Positions 11,118 to 20,670 of a DNA stretch of 64,000 nt are shown in pieces. The notes below the pieces were generated by a model. The model was given only the letters and a program-made list of their open reading frames with translations. It ran no database searches and was not told where the DNA came from. Source of the DNA: Argyresthia goedartella (taxonomy: Eukaryota; Arthropoda; Insecta; Lepidoptera; Argyresthiidae). Made by a program: the position numbers and the translations under genes. Location: contig OX463829.1 in NCBI GenBank assembly GCA_949825045.1, forward strand, positions 1,426,001-1,490,000, in the 5' to 3' direction. Numbering within the stretch: position 1 is the first letter of the stretch; each line of letters starts with the position of its first letter.

Positions 11118-14100
11118 CTAATCAATAGGAAGGCGAGAAAGTGTTGCGACCGCTCTCTTGAGGACCGAGTCCCCCACCCTGACTTCTGCTGATCGAGGCG
11201 TGCCATCCCGACCCGTGTACAAATTGACGATCCGTCCTCGTCTCCATCTCAATGATGGCAGGTTCGCATCCTTAATCAGCACCAAATCACCGACTTGAGG
11301 GGGGCTCGTCCGGTCAGTCCACTTAAGGCGCTGCTGCAAGATGTGCAAGTACTCAAGGGACCACCGTTTCCAAAAATCTTGAGCCATCTGCTGCAACATC
11401 TGCCACCTAGTTAACCGACTTAACTTAACATCACCGAATGGGTATTCTGGCAGGGCGTTAAGGGGCTGACCTATCAGGAAGTGACCCGGCGTCAACGCTT
11501 CCAAATCATTTGGATCCGAACTGAGCGGGCACAACGGACGCGAGTTCAGTGTCATTTCAATTTTACAGAACAGCGTCGCAAGCTCTTCAAAGCGTAGAGA
11601 GGTCTCACCGATGATCCTCGTCAGGTGCGACTTAGCCGATTTAACCGCGGCCTCAAAAATTCCTCCCCAATGAGGACATCCCGGCGGACTGAAAACCCAT
11701 TCAATCCCTCGTCGGGAGCAAGCCGTACCGATGGCGTCCTGGTTGCCGTTCAGGAATTGAGTGACCTCCTGCAGATATCGCCTGGCTCCGACAAAATTTG
11801 TGCCGTTGTCCGAACGGATTAATGTCGGGAGGCCCCTTCGTGAGACGAACCGATCTAGACATGCGATAAATGCCTCTGTAGTGAGGTCACTGACCACCTC
11901 CAAGTGGACTGCCTTCGTGGCCAAGCACACGAAGACGCACAGGTATGCCTTCACTAATCTGGCGTTCCGTAGCTGTGAAGACTTGACCATGAATGGTCCC
12001 GCGAAATCCGTTCCGACACCCGCAAAGGGCCGGATTTCGTTAACCCTATCCGAGGGCAAATTGCCCATCTGGGGCTGCATCGTAGCCGCCTTGGCCCGAT
12101 AACAAGGCAGGCACAGAAATACGACGCTACGCACTAAGCGTCTTCCCGATAGAATCCAGAACTCGCGCTGGAGAAACGCCATCAAGGCGTGGCATCCGAC
12201 ATGCCCATTCCGAATGTGTCGATCCTGTATCAACAGTTCGACCAACTTCCCTTTCCTAGGGAGTAACAACGGGTGGCGAGCCGCATAAGGCAGGTTGGCA
12301 TTCCGCAGCCGACCTCCTACCCTCAGCAATCCTTGAGGGTCAATAAACGGGTTGAGCCGAGCCACAGCTCCCTTCAGTTGGACGCGTCCGCGTCTCAGAA
12401 TGTCCAATTCGGACTTAAAGTGCACCGTCTGCACGTTCCGTATCAATGCGAACAACGCATGGTTCCGTTCCCGTGGTGTCAGGACCTGTGTCCGCACTCG
12501 TTGCGCCTCAGAATTCCGACAATTCCGCGCAAATCGGCAGATCCAGGTGGTCACATTGACCAGCTTGTCGAGCGAGCTGTACCGTTCCAGCAGGCTGAAC
12601 TCCTCTTCCGGCTCTGGCTGCGTCGTACAGACACCGACTGTCAAGGCGCCGTTTGCCGTGGTAACGCGTGGACTCATTGGCCAATCCGATTCGGCTTGAG
12701 TCAACCATTTTGGACCCCACCACAAGGGATGTCCAACCAACTCCGGAGCGTGACACCCACGAGACGCACAGTCTGCTGGGTTCATTTCCCCTGGAACATG
12801 TCTCCAGATCAAGGGAACCTCCGAAGTCCAAATCTGCGAAACCCGATTCGCCACAAAAATCTCCAGCTTGTGAACTGAAGCCTTCAGCCAGCATAACACG
12901 ATCTGGCTGTCCGTCCAAGCGTAGACTGTATCTTCCAACGCTATTGACCCACGAAGAACCGTCATCGTGTGGTTGAGCAGACGAGTCAGGAGAGCCGCTC
13001 CCGAAAGCTCTAACTTGGGAATGGTCAGGCGAGTGCGCAACGGCGCAACCTTGCTCTTGGCCATGGCACATCAACCTCCCCCGAGGAGTCGACCGTACGC
13101 AGATACACCGCAGCTCCGTAGCCCTTCTCCGAGGCATCGCAAAATCCATACAGGGTGGCGGTGTATCGTTTGGTGGGGACCAACCTCCGTGGCAGTGAAA
13201 TCCGATTAATGCCAGGGAGGGTCGAAAAGAACGAGTCCCACTCCGAGCTCAATGACCCGCCGATCGGGTCGTCCCATTTCAGCTCAGCAGACCACAATTG
13301 CTGCATAAAACACTTGAGCTGAAATGTTACCGGGGTGATCCACCCGTTTGGATCAAATGTCCTAGCCACCGTTGAGAGGACGTTCCGTTTCGTCCAGACC
13401 TTCGGGGAGTCCAACTCGACCCGATACGAGAACATGTCTGACACCGGCTGGTACTGGACGCCTAATACCGACAACATATTTGGATTTTCCAAATTTTCAA
13501 AAATGTGGGCATCCTGCTGGTAGTCATCCGGAAGACCAGTCAGTAACTCTGGAGAGTTCGACATCCATTTCCGGAGCTCGTAACCTCCACCCCGTAAGAG
13601 CTCAACTAGCTCGTCCCGTCGAGCGAGCGCCTCCTCCACGGAATCTGCACCGGTAAAGATATCGTCCACGTAGAGGTCCTGCTCCAGGATCGCTGCTTCT
13701 CTAGGGAAATTTAACCGTTCTCGATCCGCCAACTCCCGAAGAGTGCGAATCGCCAAATAAGGACTAGACCGTAGCCCGTACGTGTTGGTGTTCAGCTCGT
13801 ACACCCTGATGGGCTGATCTGGGCTCTCTCGCCACAGTATCAGCTGATACCGTCTATCATCAGGGTGAATGACCGTCTGTCTAAACATCATCCGCGATGT
13901 CATGATTCAACTTCGGCCCTGAATGCAAACACTGGTTCAGGTTGATGCCGTTAGATGTTGATGCCGATCCATCGAACACTACCCGTATTTTGCCCTCCGG
14001 GGTCCTCAAGACCACGTGCAACGTGCACGAAGCAGTGGTCGTCATGCTTCCAGTCAATACCCGAAACCGACATGTGGCCGAGCGATTCGTATTCCCGCAT

Positions 14101-14946
14101 GAAGTCGACGTACTTCTGCCGGAAAATCCCGTCACGCTTCATGCGTCGTTCCATAGACAGAAGCCGCGTCTCGGCTGCATGGTGTGAACTGCCCAGCGGC
14201 GGGCGATCACTCCGAAATGGAAGACGTGTGAGAAATCGACCTGACCGAAGGCGACCAGTATTGTTCCGATAAAACTGTTCACACTCTTCTTCAACCGGGT
14301 CCAACCGGCGGACCGTAGGTGGTTCCTCCACCTCCCAAAACTTCTGTATCACCTCCGAGAGTACAGAACCGAATAAGGGACTACGAGTCGCTAGGCGTGG
14401 GGCAGCCGGCATGACCGGACCCATTACCGCATGGCGCAGTCTGGTGTTGACCGAAACCAGACCAGTCGCCTGCAACACGTGGACACCTGGCACTAACAGG
14501 TATCCCGAGGCATCGACACCCAATAAAATGTCTACTGGGCCCGGAATATCGAACTCCGGGTCAGCCAGTGACAACCCAGCGACCAACTGCCGCACCGAGG
14601 GTGACAACCGTACGTGAGGGTGTGAGCCCATCACATTAGGCATGACTAATGCCGTGACCGTCAGATTCACCGATGAATCCACCCGTGACGAGAGAGTAAT
14701 CCGACATACTCCCTTAACGGAACCGACTTCCGTGTTCCCAATTCCCCGAATGGAATGTGGGTACTCCCTTACCGAAATGCCCAACCGTCTTACAAGGTTG
14801 CACGAGACTAAGCACCCCTGGGCCCCCGAGTCCAATAGTGCTCGTGCCACACATGATTTGCCGTCCGAACTCCACGCTATCACCGAGGCGGTGGGGAGCA
14901 TGACCGTCTGTGGAGTGGCGGCACCCTGTAAGTGGGCGGCGTGTCC
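11118..14946 (-). pseudogene. BEL-1 copy 1 Pol: protease, RT, RNase H, integrase (broken)
   Basis: On the minus strand: an aspartic protease at about 14830 with ALLDSGAQGCLV (DSG active site); an RT palm start near 14000 with GKIRVVFDGSAST; RT YVDD at about 13660; RNase H with YGFCDASEKGYGAAVYL and YAWTDSQIVLCWL; an integrase zinc region (HIRNGH ... CLPCYRAKA); and the DDE core TDFAGPF, IRSDNGTNF, IFEAAVKSAK. It ends at 11118 after a C-terminal RNA/DNA-binding block. Frame shifts occur near 14020 and 13060. At about 13895 a small out-of-frame deletion removes the segment that should carry the first RT catalytic aspartate. The product would copy and integrate the element; this copy cannot. Confidence 0.88.
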
Positions 14947-16552
14947 CTAGCGGGAACCCCCGCGGGATCCGAACCCGCTCAGACCTCCGTCGGCCTGGTA
15001 ACTCGGCTGCTGATATGCCACCGGTGGCATATCAGACCGCATGTACATCAGGGGGTCCCAACCCGCATAATAGGCCCCTCGCTGTCCCGGTACCCGACCA
15101 TACCGGACTGTGAACGGTGTGCCCGGTGGCCACCGTGGATGCAGGGGGGAGAGCGGATCCAACCTGGGGCGCTCTAGGAATGGGGGCGACATCCGACTGT
15201 TCGCCTCCCTGTTCGCCTCCCAGAGCGACGGGCAGGGTGGCGCAGAAGGTGGTGGGCTCCCAGCCTTCGCGCCACTCATAGGTGCCATCTGACACCCGCC
15301 CGTAACACGCGGTGAGCCAGCGGCCCGAAGTCCTCGCTGACCCTGGACAGCGGCGACCGAACCCCGGCTGTCCCGCCTGTTACCCCCCGCGCTACCCCCT
15401 TCCCCTCGGGGGGGGGTCCCGTCCGCGGGTACCCCAGTCACCCCGTTGGTGACTCCCGTTGCCCGGAGGGGGACTGGGTCCGGCCCTGGTTGGGCCCTGT
15501 GACCGACCAACCTGAGTCCGGCCCTGGTGACCGTCCGATGGGCCTGACCGGTTCAGGCACAACACGACGTGGTGCCTGCCACCGCAGCCCTCACAGGGGG
15601 ACGCCCGTGAGCACTCGCTCAGCGGGTGCGGCCCCAAACAACCGAAACACAATCGGTGGCGGAAGACCACCTTCCTGCGGGCAGCCACACCGAGCGCCTT
15701 AAAGTTGGCGCAACTGGTCACCACATGACCGGCACTGTCGCAGTGCACACAGCCGTCACCCGACGGCGCGGCACTCAAAACGCCAAATTGTTTTGACCGA
15801 CCACCCCCCCGTGGGGGTGGGGGGCGTGGCCCCTCCCGCATCCCCGCGGGTTGGCGCTGCACACTGGCCTCCGAATCCATGGTGTCGCATCGCCTGCATT
15901 CACCCTCCAAAAACTCCGTTAATTGGACGAGGTGGGCAGTTTCGAGCTACTGCCCCCATGCAGCTGTTCAAACCGACCTTGAACAGCTGCAGGCAACCGT
16001 GACAAAACCATATATAACACAATATATGACCATTGGTCTACCGGCAGACCAAGGTTCTGAAGGGCCTTAGTGGCCACCAGCACAGGGTTGAGTACCTGTA
16101 CCCGGATGTCAACATCCCGGGTTACTCTTGGGATGCTGAACAGCTTCCCCAGCTGCGCATCGACCAACCGCCTTTTGTGTTGGTAGCGGTCAAACAATAT
16201 GACCCGGGCAATCTCATAATTGCCCGCCGTAACCGTTAGGTGACCGACCAACTCCTTCGGTTCACCCCGCAGTGCCATCAATAGCTGGGTCAACTTGTAG
16301 GCGCTGTCCAGGTCGTCCCGACCGTGGACCAGGCTATCGAACAAATTGATGAATGCCGGCCACTCATCAATTGCCCCACCGAAGGCCGGAATCTCCAGGT
16401 GTGGAAGCCGTCCAACCACACCCTTAGGGGGGGGGGGTCTTGAGCAGGACATCGTCCATGTCGGGTCGCTCCACATACTTGTGAGTATGGGCGAGCCATC
16501 TCATCTCCTCACGGACACCATATCGCAGTACCGTCAAGGGCGAAGGTGCCAT
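14947..16552 (-). pseudogene. BEL-1 copy 1 Gag, deleted and frameshifted
   Basis: Gag starts at ATG 16552 (MAPSPLTVLRYGVREEM). After about 37 codons a 211-bp deletion relative to copy 2 (junction 16440/16441, next to a G-run) shifts the frame. The capsid-like part (16476-15919; LVGHLTVTAGNYEIARVI) is followed by a one-base loss near 15928. The nucleocapsid then follows (15910-15392) with three cysteine/histidine clusters: CVHCDSAGHVVTSC, CFGCLGPHPLSEC and CEGCGGRHHVVLC. A further frame change at a C9 run (minus strand, about 15408-15416) leads to the tail, which ends in UAG at 14947-14949. The protease continues in the same frame directly after that UAG. Gag would form the particle. Confidence 0.85.
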
Positions 16553-17215
16553 GGTTACCGATTTAATTGTTCCTGGTCCTATGCTTCACTGCCGAACTAA
16601 GCACAGCCAGATACCAGCACTTTCCCGTCAGCGCTGGGCACAGAAATTAAAACTAAGTTGTAAAACCCAAGGCAACCACTAAACAATTAAATCATAAACA
16701 ATATTTAATATGGTCGCCCTCTGGACATACACCTTATAATATACACTCTAAATCAATTAGAGAATGCCACCATGTGGTACAATACAAATAACACACAAAA
16801 GGTTATTATAAAAAAAACTATTTTTCTAGCAGTGGCTCCTCCGATATGAACCACACTTCCCTTGAGGTCAGCAAAATCAGCTTAATACCCCTTAAATAGC
16901 CCGACCCTGCTGTGTAAACCGAAATAACACTGTAGGACTATAGAACCCGACGTTCTATCGCAAGTAATACAATCTAGGCTTCGCAGAATGACTGTTCAAT
17001 CCTTTATGCGCACAAACAGTAGTTTCCGACTACAAATTTATAACAACTGTTAACTAAATTGGCACTTATACTTTCACTTACCGAAAATGAACTTTAATCG
17101 TGGTATACCGACCACAAACTCATTGCCGACTTGAGCCAATCTGGGATATTCTTTTCTCCCAACTACAATGTGACAAAGGCAACCCTACCGTGAATCGATG
17201 ATTTCCCACTAGGAA
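16553..17215 (-). other. BEL-1 copy 1 leader between primer site and Gag
   Basis: About 660 nt of AT-rich untranslated leader, strongly conserved in copies 2 (31994-32662) and 3 (56682-57345). No long frame is present. It probably carries packaging and dimerisation signals, but none can be pointed to. Confidence 0.6.
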
Positions 17216-17233
17216 ACCGCGCTTCTGCTACCA
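17216..17233 (-). other. primer-binding site, initiator tRNA-Met type
   Basis: Three bases inside the 5' LTR edge the minus strand reads TGGTAGCAGA, then a mismatched stretch, then GGTTTC. TGGTAGCAGA is the complement of the 3' end of eukaryotic initiator tRNA-Met, and GGTTTC also falls where that tRNA has GAAACC. The mismatched middle makes the assignment probable rather than certain. Confidence 0.6.
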
Positions 17234-17236
17234 TAA

Positions 17237-17830
17237 TGTTTAATTTCCCACGCCTCCCGAACGGCGTGGAATCCTGAGGGGGATGTGCCTTTGGCCGCAC
17301 GTGAGAGAAAAGAATTGATGAAATTGTTATTATCTTGTCACCGTAGACAGGAGATCGAAGGCTCGATTCGAGACGGGAATTCGGGAAAGGGGCACAGTTT
17401 AGGATAGGATAGGAGTCGAATCACTATCGTTGCTGCCCGACGCTGTTCGCCGGCGTGCTGCTGCCGACACGTGGAGTCGCCGCTACCGATACGACGAGTT
17501 GGAGACCGTAAAACTTCAACCTTCACCACGAATCACTTGACCGCTGACGCGAATCTACTTATTTCCCGACGATGCAGATTTACACTCTGACCAGGCCCGA
17601 TGCCTGTATGCTAATTGGTACACCGACATACCATCAATGCCACGGGGCCCGAGCCGCCATGTTATTCTCCCGATGAGACAAGACCAAGAGTAAAAATAAC
17701 CTCCAATTTTACATCTCGTTCCGGTACGAGTGACAGCTGCTAGTCCGTTTTCGCTAGTGATGTCTCGATTACTCGCGATCGATTCGCGCAACAAAAAACC
17801 GGTGCGTTTCCGACGCATAAATATTAAACA
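17237..17830 (-). repeat. BEL-1 copy 1, 5' LTR
   Basis: 594-bp terminal repeat matching 10504-11086 apart from small differences, such as an extra GGATA-type unit near 17405. It is followed by the CCTAC duplication. It should contain the promoter of the element. Confidence 0.93.
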
Positions 17831-17835
17831 CCTAC

Positions 17836-18675
17836 TTTAAAATTAGCACTAATAAATATTTTATTTGTGCATAATGGATGGAACGGAATGTAATTACCCT
17901 ATTGTCGAAACTTGCTGCTAAAGACTCATGAAATACCAAAGACTAAAGTGTTGCCCCTAACCTCTTCACTATCGCATCTTTAACCTTTTATCGGGATTAA
18001 ACAATAAAAGCATGTGGAATGTTTCATTGATTTTGGATAAACCATTGTAATGGTACCATGTAAATACAGGCTATGTTCAGAAACTTCTGTGAGTGGGACC
18101 CACGGTTGTTATACAATGGCAGCGAAACACAAATGCATCCAGAGGAGGCGGGGGGGGGGGGGGGGGGGAGGGAGACGGCCAGTCACGGCGCACGAGCTGC
18201 AGCTCCCTGCGCACGGCCAGCGCCACCCCTCCGCCCCGCGCCGCGCCGCTCGCTTCCTCCGATCGGTCTTGGCGAAATACTACGTACCTATTGTGTATTC
18301 TCGATCGTAATAACTAGATGTCAGCCAACTCTCAGTGATAATATCAAAGTGTGTATGCAAAACGCTCGAGAAAAACATTAGTTAAATAATAATTTAATGA
18401 GAATTACATTGCAAATTGCAATGTAAACACCATATTATGCTAAGCAGTAGTGAATTATAGCTATATTGAATGATATTATGAGTGATGGGAATGAATGCAG
18501 TGCAGTATAATGAAACAAAAAACAGTAGCAGGCTTTGTTCGGGTTTAATATCTATAATAAGGTTAGGAAAAGCTAGAAGTTTTTTACATGGCGTTTTGGT
18601 GAGGACAGTTAACAAAAACAAGAATAGCATTAACTCAATCTTGTCGCATAATAGTAAAAGAAAGTCACTTAAGTT
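17836..18675. other. unassigned DNA with a 19-G tract
   Basis: AT-rich flanks surround a GC-rich core (18140-18270) with an uninterrupted run of 19 G (18150-18168). The short open frames over the G-run are poly-glycine artefacts. No gene is supported. Confidence 0.5.
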
Positions 18676-19480
18676 TTTTCAAATCTGAGTCTTTAGCAAT
18701 TATGATAACTCTAGAATTATCATTTTTACGCATGAGGATTTTGCAGTCACGGGTCCAAATGTGTTGGTAGTTCAGCTCCGTCTTTTCTTACCTAGCGCGC
18801 TTCAGCAGCATCTTGTTCTTGGGTATAAGATGGTCACTAAGGAACAAGTTGAAGGCCGGCCCGGCCAGGCCGATGTCGGCCGACGTGAGCCTGCGCCGGG
18901 CACGGACAGCCGCCAGCACCTGATCCTTGGCGATGCGACTAGTGAACTTTACTATGACTGCCTGTGGACGACCAGCCCCGGGTTGGCTATTACCGTCTTT
19001 ATCTGTACTGTTAACAAATCTACGCATGCGATGTATGGAGTCAATCGATTGGTTATCCAACTGGATACCGATTTTGTTACAGATTGAAAGCATTATATTG
19101 TTGAGGTTTTCACCCCTGGAAAAGGGTAATCCTGATATCTCGAGGTTATTCATCCTGGCGTACTGGTCACGGATATTATTCTCCATGTGAAGAGTTGCGA
19201 TGTTGTCCTTGGCAGAAGCGAGGTCGGACTGCAGCTTGGAAATAATGGAAGCGTTTTTTTCCATTACGATAAGGCGCTCTCTAGGTTAAAAAAACGCGAT
19301 TCCATTTCACTCCATTTTCGTTTGCAGTGCTGACATTCCCTCGGAGGTATTGCGTATGACACATTTACTACAGTAAACTCCGCTCTGAAATACTTTATTT
19401 CCTCCAGTATCTTTGTAGAAACATCATCACTCGTGGCTGAAGTAGACCCAGCACGGCACTTGAAATATTATTGTTTAAAT
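18676..19480 (-). pseudogene. LINE ORF1 remnant (coiled coil plus FP-like C-terminal domain)
   Basis: Minus-strand frame 19264-18788 encodes a coiled coil (IISKLQSDLASAKDNIATLH) followed by ARMNNLEISGLPFSRGENL, an RRM-like core, and LTSADIGLAGPAFNLFLSDH. This is the layout of insect LINE ORF1 proteins that resemble the baculovirus FP-protein domain. The C-terminus continues in another frame (18790-18676; YQHIWTRDCKILMRKND). Upstream, 19480-19265 still encodes RECQHCKRKW, part of the zinc/PHD region, interrupted by a stop. No ORF2 follows, so this is an isolated fragment. Confidence 0.72.
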
Positions 19481-19623
19481 GTTCCAAGATCACTAAAATA
19501 AGAGCTTTTGTCCTATTTGTACAATAATATTCAGTGTCCGATTTATGCGAAGCAGTTTTCCCATTAGGACAATCTAGTTTGTGGCTACATAATAGTAGTT
19601 TATGTGACTGCTACATAATGGAG

Positions 19624-19703
19624 GGCATTAATACTCGAGAGTGGGTTTATGAACCGAGCCGAAGGCGAGTTTCATAATAATATTACTCGAGAGTTTTAAT
19701 GCC
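19624..19703. repeat. nested imperfect palindrome
   Basis: Outer arms GGCATTAATACTCGAG (19624-19639) and CTCGAGAGTTTTAATGCC (19686-19703) flank inner arms TTTATGAACCGAGCC (19646-19660) and GGCGAGTTTCATAA (19664-19677) with a GAA loop. The whole 80 bp can fold as a cruciform. It may be a small non-autonomous repeat. The rest of 19481-19869 shows nothing else. Confidence 0.6.
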
Positions 19704-19869
19704 TAATTATGAACAGTTACATACACTAGTTTATCTACACACATATCATAAGCTCTCTTTGATATGTTCAGGAACCGCATGTTTGACCGGCATTGTGGCT
19801 CTGCAGTTGTTTAGCTTGTTCTGTAGTACCAACTTCACGATAATAATATTATACCTAGTACATCATAGT

Positions 19870-20159
19870 TGTTAAGCATTACATGATCTGTAAGTGGCGC
19901 CACCTAGTGTTGAGTAGCGATAACGATCGATCAGTCTAATAAAAAGGTTTTTACTGGCAACATTTAGTGGCGCCATCTGTCCAAACTTATTATTTTTCGT
20001 GTGTGGCAACATTGCCTTGAAACTGTCACTTGACTTTGCACTTTTGTCTCAAGCAAGAACGAAATACACAACTCCATTGATTACTGAAGTATTTTCTATA
20101 TTATCGTCCCTGACCACGCCAGAGCCCGATTTCGGCAGCGCAGCACCCGGCACGCATCA
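19870..20159 (+). repeat. BEL-2 5' LTR
   Basis: 290 bp, TGTTAAGC...CGCATCA. It contains two copies of the pattern GTGGCGCCA (near 19893 and 19968) and an AATAAA at 19939 inside AATAAAAAGG, which may be the polyadenylation signal. It is identical by eye to 26363-26652. Confidence 0.95.
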
Positions 20160-20177
20160 TGGTGACCCCGACGTGAT
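20160..20177 (+). other. BEL-2 primer-binding site, tRNA-Trp
   Basis: TGGTGACCCCGACGTGAT starts at the first base after the LTR. Its complement matches the 3' end of animal tRNA-Trp including CCA, as recalled from the conserved tRNA sequence, over 18 nt. This fixes the LTR edge and the strand. Confidence 0.85.
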
Positions 20178-20670
20178 GAAGAACCCGTGGTAAAACTCCC
20201 GAAGAGGTCCAAGCTGAAAAACGGATGGCGTGGTCGGGAGATTTCGCGAAGACATAATATAGCGAAACAGTAAATTATCAAGCTTGCGGCATACAATAAC
20301 ATCTATCAAGCAACGTCGGTCAAGAATTCCCGAAAAAAGCAGCCATGGGCGACGGATCCGGTCAGATGTAAATCCTGGTTGGTGTGAATCAATGGCTGCC
20401 TAGTATCAACGGACGAAGATCAGCAAGATAGATGGGCGTACGCAGGCAAGACACAAGATCCACGGGCGCACGAAGATCTGAAGACGAGCGGCGGCAGCAA
20501 CTGTAGTCATTGCGGCAAACATTGCAGTCACATGGGGACGGGCAGTACGCAGAGATCGACTGAAAAGAGGTGGGCTCGCTCCTTGTATTAAGTTATCCTA
20601 ACCCTCTATCAAACAGGGGGGGGAACCGCCGTGTGCTCTTCAGGGTGTAGTGTAGCATCCAATAATCATC
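20178..20670 (+). other. BEL-2 untranslated leader
   Basis: About 490 nt between primer site and Gag start, with no long frame. A G-run (20617-20625) sits near the start codon region. It presumably contains the packaging signal; none was identified. Confidence 0.6.

Larger units (their letters stand above)
10504..17830 (-). mobile_element. BEL-1 copy 1, BEL/Pao LTR retrotransposon, both LTRs
   Basis: Minus-strand element of 7.3 kb. LTRs start TG and end CA on either strand (10504-11086 and 17237-17830). The 5-bp duplication CCTAC flanks it at 10499-10503 and 17831-17835. The single Gag-Pol order is gag, protease, RT, RNase H, integrase, which is BEL/Pao style. A primer site matching initiator tRNA-Met lies next to the right (5') LTR. 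The LTRs are nearly alike, differing by small indels, so insertion is fairly recent. Coding lesions: a 211-bp gag deletion at 16440/16441, several 1-nt shifts, and a small RT deletion at about 13895. It is about 98-99% like copy 2 by eye over shared internal parts. Confidence 0.93.

Noticed and set aside
12273..12878. Long plus-strand frames across BEL-1 Pol (also 28977-29375, 30137-30520)
   Set aside because: They lie antisense to clear Pol and Gag domains, share no recognisable motif and are a by-product of GC-rich codon bias in the real genes.
18050..18381. Three overlapping plus-strand frames around the G-run
   Set aside because: They arise from the poly-G tract (poly-Gly) and GC-rich sequence in all three frames, with no conserved domain.
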